From assembly GCA_949318235.1 (NCBI GenBank), contig OX439127.1, positions 33,950,873-34,014,872 of the forward strand: DNA of 64,000 bases. The letters run 5' to 3'. The first letter of the stretch is position 1; every line of letters begins with the position of its first letter. The translations under genes were made by a program, and so were the position numbers. The DNA is from Ecdyonurus torrentis. Lineage: Eukaryota; Arthropoda; Insecta; Ephemeroptera; Heptageniidae. Of this stretch, positions 41,524 through 56,357 are shown one piece after another. The notes beneath the pieces were generated by a model, which saw only the letters and a program-made list of their open reading frames with translations, was not told the DNA's origin and made no database searches.

Positions 41524-41884
41524 TGATTGCTTATGTTTACTCAAAATACGGAAAAGGAAGTGCTGAAAGAGGAAACTACGTGATGGTAAAAGTGGGAGGA
41601 GCTCAGACCTAGCTTGCTGCTAGTGAGTGCGTCTGTTTACTCTAAAAAACGGAAAAGGAAATCACGTGACGGTAAAAGTGGAAGAAAAGTTAGTGCCAGC
41701 AGCAAGCTAGGTCTGAGCTACCTCCCACTTTTACCGTCAAGTGGTTTCCTTTTCCGGCATTTCCTTTTCCGCATTTTGAGTAAACATAAGCGGTCAGTGC
41801 GAAGTTTTCTCCCACTTTTACCGTCACGTGGTTTCCTCTTCCGGCCACTTCCTTTTCTGCATTTTGAGTAAACATAAACAATCA
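41524..41884. mobile_element. Foldback element with tandem-duplicated arms (family Q, about 361 bp)
   Basis: TGATTGCTTATGTTTACTCA at the left and TGAGTAAACATAAACAATCA at the right. Each arm contains the same unit twice: a TTTACTC box, an ACGGAAAAGGAA box, then CACGTGACGGTAAAAGTGG. The unit is therefore present four times, two per orientation, around AGCAAGCTAGGTCTGAGC. Open frames on both strands here are by-products of the palindrome. Confidence 0.75.
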
Positions 41885-41896
41885 ATAATATGCTTA

Positions 41897-42238
41897 GAGC
41901 ACATTAATTTGAAAATTAAACTTGGAAATGCTCAAATTTGTAGATTATTGGGAAATGGGATCAAATTTCTATTGTAGATGTATGCTAGATAATAGATGGG
42001 TGACTGTGTCAATAACTATGGTGTATGTACCCAGCATCTCACATCTGGACGTCATGCTTAATCCATTGTATTTGTTGGCGAGATGGAAATCAACTGTTAA
42101 CCCCATCTTTTTATTGTCTATTTAATCATATTTTTAAATATTATCTAGCATCATATGTATGCTAGAAATTTGATCCCTTTGATAACCTTCAAATTAGAGA
42201 CTTTTAGATTTTAATTAATTTTCAATTTAATGTGCTCG
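41897..42238. mobile_element. Foldback element family R (about 342 bp)
   Basis: GAGCACATTAATTTGAAAAT and the complementary ATTTTCAATTTAATGTGCTC form the ends; GGGATCAAATTTCTA/AGAAATTTGATCCC and ATGCTAGATAATA/TATTATCTAGCAT pair further in. It lies a few bases from the preceding element, about 0.6 kb upstream of the vinculin start codon. Confidence 0.75.
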
Positions 42239-42599
42239 AATATTGTTAAGTGGATCATTGTAATTATACTTTCTTTTTTTAAATATTTATTCATTTGATA
42301 TGATTAGATTATTATTGCTTAATGTTTATGTTACACATGTCAATTATTATGAGCTCACAAATGTAGTTCAAAAGTTGCGCTGTACATTATGTTGGCAGCA
42401 GTGCGTTAAGAAATCCCTAAATTTTTCATTTACCTGATATTTAAAAAAACTTGCAAAAACAAGACAGCTCTTTGTTGCTCAAATTATTATTTTTCTTATT
42501 AAGCGTCAGCCTACGCGATAAAATGTCATTTTTATTATTATTAATGTTAGTAATAAATTTGGTGATACTTGACTTTAGTAAGATTACTCTTATGTTGGT

Positions 42600-42803
42600 G
42601 TTGTAGAGTGGAGCTGAAAGCTGAAGTTATTTTCAGCGGCGGCACTCTTCACGCACAGATGTTCGCGTGCAAGTAAGGCGATCTGTCGTCTGCTACAAAA
42701 TCTGACCGAAGTGTTGTGCTCAAAAGTTAAAACTAACATTTATAAGACTGTAGAAATTAAGTTTGTTGTAAATTTTATTTAAGTGTACATCACAGGCCTC
42801 AAG
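42600..42803 (+). promoter_or_regulatory. Probable vinculin 5' UTR/promoter-proximal region
   Basis: A short GC-richer stretch (CAGCGGCGGCACTCTTCACG and following) directly precedes the vinculin start codon and stands out from AT-rich surroundings. No TATA box or splice acceptor is evident between it and the ATG, so the 5' UTR is probably continuous with the coding part of exon 1. Confidence 0.45.
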
Positions 42804-45543
42804 ATGCCAGTGTTTCACACTAAAACGATTGAAAGCATCTTGGAGCCAGTCGCTCAGCAGGTAAGAAAATAAAGTTTCTTGGGAAAATGACACTCCCCTT
42901 TCTAAAACAAATCCCTGTTAAAGGGAAAGGTTTACTATTTATTCTCAGATTTTTTTTGTTGTTGACAGAATATGTCATTTTTTGACAAATTTTACAATTG
43001 ATAACACTTAATAGAATATGGTCATAATAAATACTTCGATTGAAAAACACAAAAATAATTGTTTATGGTAGCAGATTTCTCGAATCGCATGTCTCATTTT
43101 ATGATCTCTCGAGATCTTCTCGTTAGGTATAAATTCACTTTTTATAACCGTACTTAAGGGTTGAAAAATAAAACTTCTCAAGTATGAAAATCCAATAAAA
43201 TAAATAGATTGTCAACACTTTATATTATTGTTCAAAATTACTTTTTAGATTTGTTTACAAAATAGTCATGGTGTGTTATGTATGTATATTTACTGTATAC
43301 ATAAATATATGGATCATTTAATTAAGGGTACGCGTGCATGCATTTGTAATCATGGTATGTGTTATAATACCATGCAGCGTTTTACATATATATGCACGCA
43401 CACTTGTTTCATACTTATCATAAACTTTTATTACAATTATATTAAAAAAATAAAAAATTGCACACTATACTTGCTATCAGGACATGTTTTGGGATTTGTC
43501 CTATCAAAAGAATTTGAATCATAATTTACCAATATATTATTGGACTTTAACCACTCTATTTTCCCTCTGCAAGTCTCAGCTAGAATAAAGTACAAATATG
43601 TAGTTTTTTTTCAATCCAACATAATTAACATAAAACGTGTGTAATTTGGATCGTAAGAAGGACTCGCTTAAATGTACCTGTTCCATTACTCTAAATTTTT
43701 TTACTGTGAACACAAAAGAAAAATTGCTAATTGCTGTAAGTCTTCCTATTTAAAACTACCCTATGTTAAAATATATTCGATTAGATTGAAGGGTACCAAA
43801 GCACTCTATGAGCATGGGACCGGCATACGTACCAGTTTTTTAGTTATATATGGGGTCAAACGGTATATTCATATATACGTAAAAATTGAGATCTGCAATA
43901 AAATAAAACAGACGTTATATATACAGAATAAGTATATTACGGTACGTTATTTGACATTATAGTAGTTGAACATACATAAAATTAGACACATTTTCAATAA
44001 TATGTAACATGTATGCCCAGGTAAAAATGTCTGCCATCTGGACGTTGTCCAGGTTTCCATTTCCAGCTGGACAGGCTTTGGACTGAGTTGGGCCTACAAT
44101 GCCGGTATGTCCAGCTTTGTCTATCTGGAAATTGAAACCTGGACAACGTCCATATGGCAGGCATTTTTAACTGGGAAGTAACCTACAGATCTTTGTAATT
44201 CACAGTATTAACCGTAATCTGCAAATAATGTAAGTTAAATTGAATTGCGAACCCGTCATAGTTATACTGTTGGTAAAATTCATGACTCAGTTGACGATGA
44301 GCTAGACGTCTGATAAAAACCAAAATAAAAAGCATTTCCTTGTATTTACCATAAAAGTCGCTATTTTATACCCTTGTATGAGTCAGTAATTGTATGATTA
44401 TAATCATAAGTAGAAAAATAAATCTAATTGCTTAAGTTAAAAAAGGAGAAATGTAACGCTGCTGCAATGTTTGCTGTATTATATATTACTATAAAGAAGA
44501 ATATATATTGCTAAAGAAAATATTGCTAAAGAAAATATTGCTAAAGAAAATATATTGCTAAAAGAAGTCTTCTTGAAGCACGTGATGTAGTTTTATGCTG
44601 TTCAACTGGAGCAATGTATTTGTACTATATATTATGCTATGTTGCAGGCATTCTTCATTAAAAACCATTAAAGTTAAAAAGAAGGTGATTTTGCTTAAAA
44701 AAAAAAAGTTTTCAATACTTTTCTTTTTTTTTTTTCTTCATATCTAGGTAGTTGCTACCTTAATATGCTTTCAAGTGGCATCAAAAAAGAAGGTACTGAA
44801 CTTTACAATTCTGGAGATACACGAGCCTATACTAAATGCAACTCTTAAAATTTCATGTAGTGAAATGTGAAATGCATTGCACTGCAATGTGCATGTAAAT
44901 TCGGTGTACTATACACTCCACATTAACAACATCGTTTTCTATTCTCTATTCTATTGTTATGTTTAATGTGCCGATAACATTGAATATAAATATATAATAT
45001 GTGTATATAGTATGTATGTATTCGTCTTTTATGCGATTAAATTAGCCGATCATTTAATTATTTAAGTCACTCTATATTTGTAATCAATAAAATCTTATGA
45101 TCGATCATGACACCAAATTAATTTTTTTGGTGTACAGCATCCACACGGTGTAATGTTTTTATTGTGCAATAATTTTGATTGTATTGAATTTTAATAGTTT
45201 TTGATGTAGGTAGTTTGCGTGCAATCAAATTTATTCCATATTATGCGAACAGTGGTCTTCATGCACAGTCGAGTAGATGTAATCTTTATCTTTTCCAATG
45301 TATTATAATATATAATGTATAGCTTTTGTTTCGCATATATAGACTATATTGAATGTAATAAAAATTTGATTGATTGCTGTCCTAGTTCGATAAGATTTTA
45401 AATAGGAAAAGTTATAGAGTATACTATAGGAGTATTAGACATTTTGCATGAACAGAAATTTTACTATCATTCCCAAAAGTTTATTCATGTAGGTATCAAA
45501 AAAATAATAATAATAAATAAACGAATCTTTATTTGCTCATTTA

Positions 45544-45574
<31 letters not shown>

Positions 45575-46509
45575 TTCAATTTTTGCTCTTTTTGTGTATA
45601 TAACAAAGAAAAAAGAAAGAAAGAAGAAGAAAAAAAAAAAAAAAAACTTCTGAGGCACATGTGCCGACAGCAGACACTTTTTTCGTTTTTTCTTCACCAT
45701 GCCTGTTGCTGCGGTTACTACGTAATTGGATTCTTCCCGAAGTGGATATTAGGGAGTAAATTATATGTATTTAATTTACAAAATTATTAGCCATTTATAA
45801 TAAACGATAAATTTGCAAATTTGCTAACCAAATAATAAAACATTTGCTTGGCTGAATGGAATGTCTAACATATTGAAAAATTCCATCGATTCAAAAAATC
45901 AATTTTATGACAATCTTTGTACTGTTTCGGATGGGGAAAGTATTCTTTTTGCAAACAAATTTTTTACTGCTCTTTTTGTATTCTGAGAAACTGACGATTA
46001 TGATGAAATGATAAATTCAAAGAGTTAATTTTCTGTAGTAGGTAGATTTTAGAGATAATTTATTTTAGTCGGTTTATTGCGACCATTAGGATGATCGATT
46101 TTTAAGAATACTTTTTACTTTATTTTTTTTTTTAAATAATCTCAACTGCGCAACCATAAGAGGAAATTAAAATATGGATTGAAAGAAAAGTTACGCCCAG
46201 ATTACGAGTTAAATAACAGTGGGCGAACGGGACGGGGGGACACCTACCACGCTAAGTGTGTGTAATGGCCACGCGATCCACCTCTCAGGGATACACGATA
46301 TTTCATTCATTTATGGTTTCACTGTCTTTTGACGTGTGGTCATTACTGCTTTATATATTGGCAAACACCGAAGATTTTATGATAAATTTTCAAACTTGAC
46401 GTAAAAGTACAGGCACATGAAAAATAAAAGGAGGCCGCAATGGAGCTTACCGGTGGGCCAATCGCAGCCGGCACGAGACAAGCAAAGAAACACCTTTCGT
46501 ACCTCTTAG

Positions 46510-46563
<54 letters not shown>

Positions 46564-47588
46564 CAACTGCTGCTTTGATGTCGGAACATTTTCAACGAGA
46601 GATACTATATAAACACATCCAATAGAATTTTTTTTTTTTTTTTTTTTTCCCACCTCCGGTAACGCCCTATGTCGAACTATTATACGTCTTTAAATTTGAC
46701 TTTTAATATATTAAGAAATACAATTTAATAATTTTAAGTCAATATAATCAATGTGCAAGCTGCAGGCAATTTAAATTTTAAAACTTTTGATAATGCATAA
46801 TTATATTCTAATTCGAGGAGTAAAATGGCAAAATAATAATACATGTGAAATGTCTGTGAAAATATTATATGATGATACGATATGAAAAAAGCGTGAGAAA
46901 ATTATTCTTGCAAATAGTCATTCGCCTCCGCCCTCCCAAGACGATTTTTTTATTATGCAGACGCTTAAATGTTTTGATTTCGTTATTATTCCTGGTAAAA
47001 AAAATTAATTAAGCTGCGTTATTAACATTTAAGTTCATAATTATTTCTTTTTTATTGCAACTTTTTATTTTATAACAATAACACGTGTTTTATTACTTTC
47101 ATTTCCTTTATGAATATTAAAAAATAAATATTGCCATAAATTTGCTAAAGATGACATTTAATTTTGATGTGTGAAGATGTGTTTTGGATGCATGATGGTG
47201 TGTTGAAGCCAGCTGTTTCAACGTTAATCTCACACGTGCTGTAACACGCGTGGGCTTAACTCTCTTCAACTCACTGCTTCTAGTGTGATGTCAGAAACGT
47301 AACATAGTTCGTGACCATAAGGATAAACAATCCTTCACTGGCGAAGCAATTATGCAATACAAATGCATGCTTACGGACTTTTTTTTTTCTTCTTCTTCTT
47401 CTTCTAAACCTGACCATCCTATAAACAGTATTATTAACAATTGCTACACTAATATAAGAACTCAAACATTGCCCTATTTGGTAATATCAACTCTATTTCA
47501 AAAGTCGCGTTTTTATGATTTATTTCACAAAGTCATTTTATTTATATATAATGGAAAAAATTAATTTGGAGCAAATATAAAATGCAAG

Positions 47589-47668
<80 letters not shown>

Positions 47669-48333
47669 GCTAATTTATTAAGAAGTGCTTAATGGCTTGT
47701 AATTATCATGCATATTTAACATTGAAGTCCGAATAAATTGTGACAACTCATTCTTCATTTCTTCGTGCTATTCATTCGTTAAGTTAGAGATGACGTATTT
47801 TCGCAGGAAGTTTAATCATAGTACAAAACAAATAAGCATTTTAAATTTAGCAATATATAGTCTGTTGAATTATTGTATTGTGACTATATGTATGGGTAAA
47901 AAAGGGATGAAGCCTAAAGAAGCCCATATATATAAAAATTTCCCTTCTTCGTTCCAAGAATTGTATATTTGGGAGGGGTTCCGGTTCTCCATAGCTGACC
48001 GATCACAATTTATTATTTAGAACGACCCTTTAATATTGAGCTAGCTCTATCATATCTCTTCTCATTATAGTACTTACTGTGACCTTTATGACGTCATAGT
48101 TCATGGTGCTCGTTTAGCTATAAAGCGTCCTTTTCCCATAAATTGATCTAGCTATATACATAATGCATTATAATCTTACTTTTATCATGTTATGATTTTT
48201 GCTATGAAGGTTGATACTCAATTAGAGTATAATATGTTGAGTTTTTTTTTTTTTTTTATAGTAAAAAAAAAAAAAAAAGTTATAGATCCTATATGTCATG
48301 TGACCTTTTACTTTTGACATTACGTATCGGTTG

Positions 48334-48429
<96 letters not shown>

Positions 48430-49490
48430 ACGGTTCTTCAACTCCAGCAGCAATCATAAAAATAAAAAAATTTACCAATGATGTGTAATATGTATAGTTA
48501 CTAAGTCTCCCTACATCAGCACTTGATCTTTGAATTCTATAATATATTCAATTATAATGGTTATCCATCTGCACCATTATTGTTATTATTAGTAATTTTA
48601 TTCTAGTATATTTTAATCTTTCTAACAACTTAAATTTGTGTTTCAAAATGCTCATTTTAGTATTTGTTAATATTATTTTATCTACATATTTTTGATAATT
48701 ACAGCAGAAGGAATAATAATAGTAAACTTAATAATTGAAGAAATGGAATAGAAATAGGATGCTGATTTATAATTTCGGGCAGTGGTTGCTAATATTTGTT
48801 GTTGTTTTTGTCATTTCGGTGCCACTTTTTTATTCTATAGTAAATGCGAGTACGTAGCATTTAATTAAACTGATTGAATATGTAATTTATGTACCCTCTT
48901 CCCTTCATTGGCACTGGTTTCTTTTCTTGTAATGCAAAACTTAACTTTGTATAATATAAACATAATATACTGTATATGCGTGTGTTTACGGTCTTGATTC
49001 TATCTCTTATATTATAAGAAATGTATGATTATGGATTATTATTATTTATTATTTTATTTTTACTGTCAAAAGTTTACTCAATGATGATATTTGAAGCATA
49101 TTATCCTCTGCATATCGCACAGCGCATACGTTGCAATAATAAATTTTTTTTAGTGGACTGTAAAAGTCACACTCTTGACATTTAATTATCTTCAATTTTA
49201 AGAGCCAATATATAGTAGAAGCAGCGTAACTTTGGTGTTATAAGATTTTCTTAACTCATTTACTGTTTTAAGTAATTATAAAAAATAAAAGTCTATCAGC
49301 TTTATGTTTTTTTCCAAATCTTGCGTTGACTGGATATAGTATACTTGTATCAGAGTCGAGTGCTTGATAGTGTGTTGGGTAGATATAACCACAAACCAAC
49401 AACCACACACCGCCAAGTCAAGGGAGTTTTTGAGAAATATATAATATCACTATACACGCCCCGGATATAAGGTTTCTACAACTTTTTCGC

Positions 49491-49533
<43 letters not shown>

Positions 49534-50570
49534 ACTTAAATGTATTTCTTGATAACGCGAGCAAATGGAGAAAGGGCACACTTGTTACACGGATAATATA
49601 TCCTCATTTTTTTTTTTTTTTTTTATTCATGCACTTTACCTTGCTCGTGTATTTGCTCTGGTATTACTCAATTTTTCATTCCCACGCATAGAACTTTGCA
49701 CGTTTGTTTGCCCTATCGCATATGTATTTTATTATATTATAATACATACAAATATGGGAGAAAATTTGCCATGATCATTTCATCAAACTGTTGTTGATGT
49801 CACATTTCAAAATTCACAGGAATGTTTAATATTTTATTAACTTACGAATGAGGCATATGATTTCATAAGTAGTGAATCTATCATTTTTCTTACCTTCATT
49901 GGTATTTTGTTTTATCAGTCCGACGTGGGGGGGGGGGGGGGGGAGAGAGAGAGAAGTAATGTATAGTACAAATAATAATTCTAAATTTCATTTCACATTC
50001 ATGGCGTCAATTTTAGCAAGATAGTACAGTATATTTTTATGTGCAGCTGCAATTGTTCGTTGTGTAAAACTATTATGTATTTGTGTGTAAAAGGATACTT
50101 GAAATGAAATAGCATTTTCAAACCCAGTATATTATGATATATTTATCTTTTCATTAGTTTAATGATTCAGTTATAACAACTATTATTAGTTTTGAACATA
50201 AATTGAAAGAAACAACGAAATATTCTACCTCCTACGTTGCTTAAAATTTAATTAACTTCATGAAGTCGGGGGACTCTCTCTCTCTCTCCCCCCATGTCTT
50301 TTTTTTTGTAATCGTATTTTAAGATTTTAAAAAGTTACATATATGCACGTAAAACTTATAGCCTAATATGATTGAAAATGTTTGCGACGAAGAAAGTGAT
50401 ATAAAGAAGTAAAATTTTAAATAACAATATTTTTATGTATTCGCTATTTTTATTCCAAAATTAAGCACTTGCCTGAGAACAATGGCGCTCACGTTACATG
50501 ACCTTACACAAACTTATTATTGGGATAGGCATTGCATGGAGTAACTTTTTATTCTTTCATCAATCGCTTC

Positions 50571-50613
<43 letters not shown>

Positions 50614-50954
50614 TTTGATGACAGTGGTGAAAAAGCGTACTTTTCATTTGCTACTTATTTTATTTCTGCATGTTTACTTCAACACTTCATGTTTTTATTG
50701 CGTGTTGATGACAGAGAACGTTAATAAAACAGGAGCAAAAAGTGCGGGAAGGCATAATAAATCTAGTTGTGGTCTCCTCACTGCTCATTTTCATTATTTG
50801 CCAATTTGATTAACTTTCTCTCGTTTGATTTTATTAATATTTAAATGTGTATTATGGAAATTTTATGTGCTGAGTTTAGTTGATCAAATCTCACATCTGG
50901 CCATGAAACTTTTATTCTAACTTAAGTATGACTTTTACATGATACATAATTATA

Positions 50955-51035
<81 letters not shown>

Positions 51036-54000
51036 GAGAGAGAGAGAGAGAATTCTCAGTTTACTAATTATATTTATGACTAAAATATAATACGTCAATC
51101 TGTGTGTGGCAGTGTGTGTGCTTCTCGGAAGTGGAGATTAGTAATTAGCAGCGTGCGTTTCTCATTAATTCGTAATCACACCCACTTGAACGAAGCTATA
51201 GTAATATAATATAGAGACGGACATGGACAAAAAAATGTTTAACTGATATTACCGATCAGTTAAGTTTATTTAATTTTTTTCCCTGCCATTTCGGAAATAG
51301 CTTTTGAGTGACAGTCTACGAGGATTTGAAAATTAATCTTGTGGACTGAATCCCAGTCAGGTGTGCTAATAAAGAAAAAAACGTACGGAACTTTCAATTT
51401 TTATAATATCAATTTTTTTTTTTTTTTTTTCATTGCATTATTGCCTCTTTTCTCTTATGCATATATATTTATATTATATTACCTTAAATTGATAAATTAA
51501 AAGGTAATAATTTAAGGTGATGCCTATCTATAGTTGCTGCTGTTTGTTTGCCTGTTACGTCACTTGGCGCTGGGGCGTTACGTCACAGAAGCCACACCCA
51601 CCCCGACGTGTTATAAGCGGGGTCCATATACGGATGCCGGCGGGACGGAGGCTGCTAAAGCTCTAAGATACCGTGTAGCAGACACACATAAGCACTGGTG
51701 AAAAGAAGATGCCATATATCCAGCCGTTGTTATATACCGGGCTCGAAAGAAACACCGCATGCTGGACCATTTAGATTTTAATGTTTCGTTCCGAGAGTGA
51801 AAAAAAAAATCTTTTCTCTGTCCTCTTTGGAACGTATGAACTCACGAGTCATAAGTAAACCACTCGCCGCCGAGGCCCTACATAACACTATCTGCCCACG
51901 CAATCTTGCCGGCAATGTTGAGAAATATACACTTTATGACATGTACTTGAAAGAAATCTGCTTTACATTCCAATTTTATTATTTTTAAAAACGTTATCAA
52001 AAAGAAAAACCTCACAGGGTTTTCGTTTATTATAAAAACATATAATGCTAATGTTACTAAAACGTCCTTGCATTTGAAATGGTTCTAATTTTAGAGTTGT
52101 ATTCATGTTTCCCAGAAATATATCTCACGCTATTGTTTTCAAAAATAAATTGCTAATGGTCGGAGAAATAAGACGAAGGAAAAAAAAAGCGAGAATGAAA
52201 TAAAATAATTATAATAATACAACTGATTTGATAAGCAAAATTTGATCCATCATTAACTATAGAAACAAAACAATTATTTCTCTCTCTCTCTCTCTCTCTC
52301 CCTATTTTCTACATTCTGAACGCGTAAAATTTTATACGTAAAAAAGTATACTCCTGAGATTTTTTATTTTAAAGTGTATGCATCTCAGAAACATTGATGC
52401 AATATAATATATTATAATAATATAATAATAAAGAATTGCTGTGGAAATGTATTATGACTTTTGTGTGACATTATACATGCATATAAATTTTAATTTAACT
52501 TAATTGCATTTTTATACAATATATATTACACAGTAGTATATTATATACAGTTAAAATTAAAGAAATATATAATAGTTATATATTTTTTTGGAAAGGTGTT
52601 ACAAGTCTTGTCAGAATTCGTATTAGTAAGTGTCAATTTGACACTTATGCGTCAATGTTTACCGCCTTGTAAAAATAATAAGGTACGACGTACGACATAC
52701 CACATCATTTATACACTTGCTGAAGGCACTTTTATATTCAAATTATAATATATCAAGTCAAAATTATGTCATAAAAGGTAAAGTTGTATACTAAAAACTA
52801 TAATTTTTATAGTCATCATTTTAAGTAATAAAACAGCACTTGTCTTCAACTATATAATTATATATATTTATATATAATGCCTAATTATGTTGGGTTGGGG
52901 GACGTTAATTGGTAGTCACACGTGCTTTTAGTTTATGTATCTTCTTCTTTCTTTCTTCTTCTTCTTTTTTTTATTATTATTTTTTTTTTTGTCTACCTGC
53001 ATCTTTTAATTTATACATAAAAGGGATAAAAAAAAAAGTTGGTTTAAAAAAGTAGTACTTTTAATTATGCACTCATAAACACGCACATGGATATAAATGA
53101 ATACATTTTAAAATATAAAACTAATGAATCAGATTTTCTGAATTTGGTCAATTCCAGAATAAAAACTTTAAAAAAGAAGTTTATACACAAATAAGGTACA
53201 CGATTGACCCATAAAGTAGCGTAAAGTACAAACAGTTCGTATGTTACTGTAATGTATTCCACTTGAATTTTAATCCTTCGTATACGTATGAATCGCATGG
53301 GCATGGCATACTGATTTATGTTCTATAGTTAATGAAATTACTTAATGCTAAACTATTTTTACTTTTGACCATAAATGTACGTTATTTACAATATATATAT
53401 ATATATATATATTACAGTATATAACATACAATAAAAAACTAAACACTATAAACATATTTTAGATTTTTTTTTTCTCTCTGTGCATTATTTTTTTGTTATC
53501 GTTCTCGAATTTATAGAGGTGTTCCCTATGATACACATGCTTATATTATACCAATTGCATAAATATGAGTGAGTGTTATAATATTTTGCTCCATAGCCAG
53601 GGCTTAAAGTAAGCCGGGGCTATATAACAGGAGCTGAGCTCCGGTAAAAAGTTCAAAATTTAACATATTGCGCTTATGAAAGCTTCGGAGCTATCTTGAG
53701 TTTTTGAGCATTGATATATAGCTCCGGTAAAAGAAATTTTCTACTTTGTCTATAGCCTATGGTAAAACAATGTATTCACGTGGAGTATTTAATTATCGAA
53801 ATTCTTATTCATGTAATTTTTTTCCCCGATTACAAGAACAGTAATCATATCACGTGTATGTTTGATGATTATATATGCACTTGATTGTTGATTCATGACC
53901 TGTGAGCATTATAGGGCTGTTTGTATGTTCTTGACGATCTATATATAACTACATATAAATATATTTATTTTAATAATTACCCAATTATTAAATAATAACA

Positions 54001-54160
54001 TAATTAACATTTATTAATTAGTGTAATACGAATGATTGTACTTTATTGTTTGTTGTTTTCAGCAAATAAGTAAATGCATGTGGAAATGGCATTTCCGTAA
54101 CGTAATTGAATCACATTTTATTCATATCACAGGTGAAATGCATGCAATATAAGTCATTTT

Positions 54161-54205
<45 letters not shown>

Positions 54206-54693
54206 GAGCTTATTTCATTTGTTTGTCATTTATTTAATTATTATTGATTTGATCTTTCTCTTCCTTCCAGACATCGTACGTTATATAATTATTCATGAGA
54301 TTATTTCCGCTGTTGATGTCAAAATTATGACAATTATAAATATGATCTAAAGTGTTGCCCCCTACAACTGTTTATCATTATGACATGTGGTGCATGAGAT
54401 CATTACTTTATTAACCAATTTCAATGCCGTCTACGAGTTAAATTGCTTATACAGTGGTATACGCAATAGAATTTCTGCAATATTTTGTCATTATATTTGA
54501 ACATAAAACATGAAAGCCAAGAATACGCAGCCAAAGCTCAAATAGTGCACGCAGCGTTGTTAAAAAAATAAAATAAATAAAATAAAAAAAAGAAAATACC
54601 AAATTTGGTAATGAAGCAATTAACAAACTATGCAAACACGACAGAGAATACACATTTCAAAACTTTGAAGTTCTCGCAATACTTTCGTAATTG

Positions 54694-54772
<79 letters not shown>

Positions 54773-55919
54773 TAAATTCGAAATATTATTATTTAATTTA
54801 TTAACCATACAAAGAATAGTATTAGTTTGATAAATTTGATGAAATATATATATATATTTTTACACATATTTTTTTATAATATTAACGTATACACTGAATA
54901 CTTCTACAGTTGCATTATATATTCAGATCTTATATACGTAAATTTTAGGTTCATTTATTAATAATAATAAATATTTATGGAGTAGCAAAATAAACAATTA
55001 ACATACGTTCTTGTAATTACTTAAGAAAAATTCTCAGTAGGAAGTTACAAAAGGTCCATTCAAGTAAAATTCCAATACTAAGTAAGAACAAGATCAATAA
55101 AATTACTCAGATAAAATTGAAGTTTTTAATTTGCTAAGGATGGCAAACTTTTAGCAGAAAAAGAGCTTATATTATATTTTAATGACACATTTCTAGGAAT
55201 AAAAGAGTTATTTTAATATTATACGATGCAATGCAATAGTGATTTATTTATTATATGCAGTGCTTCTTATATCTTATATCACTATGGTGACAAAAATTTT
55301 GTCTAATATTTTTTATTATAGCTAGCGTAAACGTGGTAAAGTGTAACTACTGTATACTAAAAAAAAAAAAGAAAAATTATGATGTCAAAGTTCTATCTAA
55401 CTCAAAAATCGCTTTAATGATGATACCGCCATGCTAAAAAGTAAATTAAGGGTCCAGTTCAGTTTTTCCACGCGCATATCTGATAAGTTAGTTACATTTC
55501 ACCACTGGTTTTAATATTTTTTTATAATTATGGTAGATGTGCTTTGATTTTGTGTTTGATTGGTAATGATTATTGTCCCCAGGTATCTCGTCTAGTGATC
55601 CTGCACGAGGAAGCTGAAGATGGCAACGCGATGCCAGATCTGGAGCGACCGGTGCAAGCCGTGAGTCGTGCCGTCGCTAATTTAGTGAAGGTTGGTCGAG
55701 AGACCATCAACTCGAGTGACGATGCCATCCTCAAACAAGATATGCCCGCTGCTTTGCATCGAGTCGAGAGCGCCTCGAAGTTTTTGGAGGAAGCGTCTGC
55801 CATGCTCAAACACGACCCCTTCTCCGGACCAGCGAGGTGAGTCATGCTCGCTCTCAGTCACAGTGTCAAACAGAGGGGGAGGTGACACAAGTAATAAGGC
55901 ACTTTGCCAACTTTTAATT

Positions 55920-55962
<43 letters not shown>

Positions 55963-56298
55963 CAAAAGACAAAGAGATATAAAGAAAAGCAAAAGAAATA
56001 AACTCAAAAATTGAGAACAATAATATATGTTCATTTACATATAAAAAAAATGTGTTACCAAATATTTTAAATTTATAGCGATGTAAATTTAGTTTATTTT
56101 TCTACTTAAGTAAAGCTGTAGCAAAGGAAACGGCATGAATGTTATTTTAGTCGCCTCACATTATTTCAGCTGCTCGTCAAACTCTTAAATTGCACTTCAG
56201 ACAAACAAATTTTTCGTCGCCAAGTAGGAGCTAAAATAACTCTTGTTGCATTTTTTTTCTGCTTCTGCTACCAAAGCAACTGTATGTGTATTATTGTG

Positions 56299-56357
<59 letters not shown>

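Larger units (their letters stand above)
42861..55582. other. Vinculin intron 1 (12.7 kb)
   Basis: No coding exon of another gene is recognised in either strand. It contains the MITEs at 44016-44175 and 53598-53748, a short tandem repeat at 44509-44564, and long simple tracts: poly-T 46515-46563, (TA)n 47592-47662 and 50954-51030, (CT)n 48337-48425, poly-A 49494-49530, (GA)n 54698-54770. A promoter-like island lies at 51554-51700. First introns of this size often hold enhancers. Confidence 0.7.

Noticed and set aside
41614..41881. Arg/Ser/Phe-rich frames on both strands
   Set aside because: They lie inside a palindromic element with four copies of one unit; the frames are by-products of the repeat.
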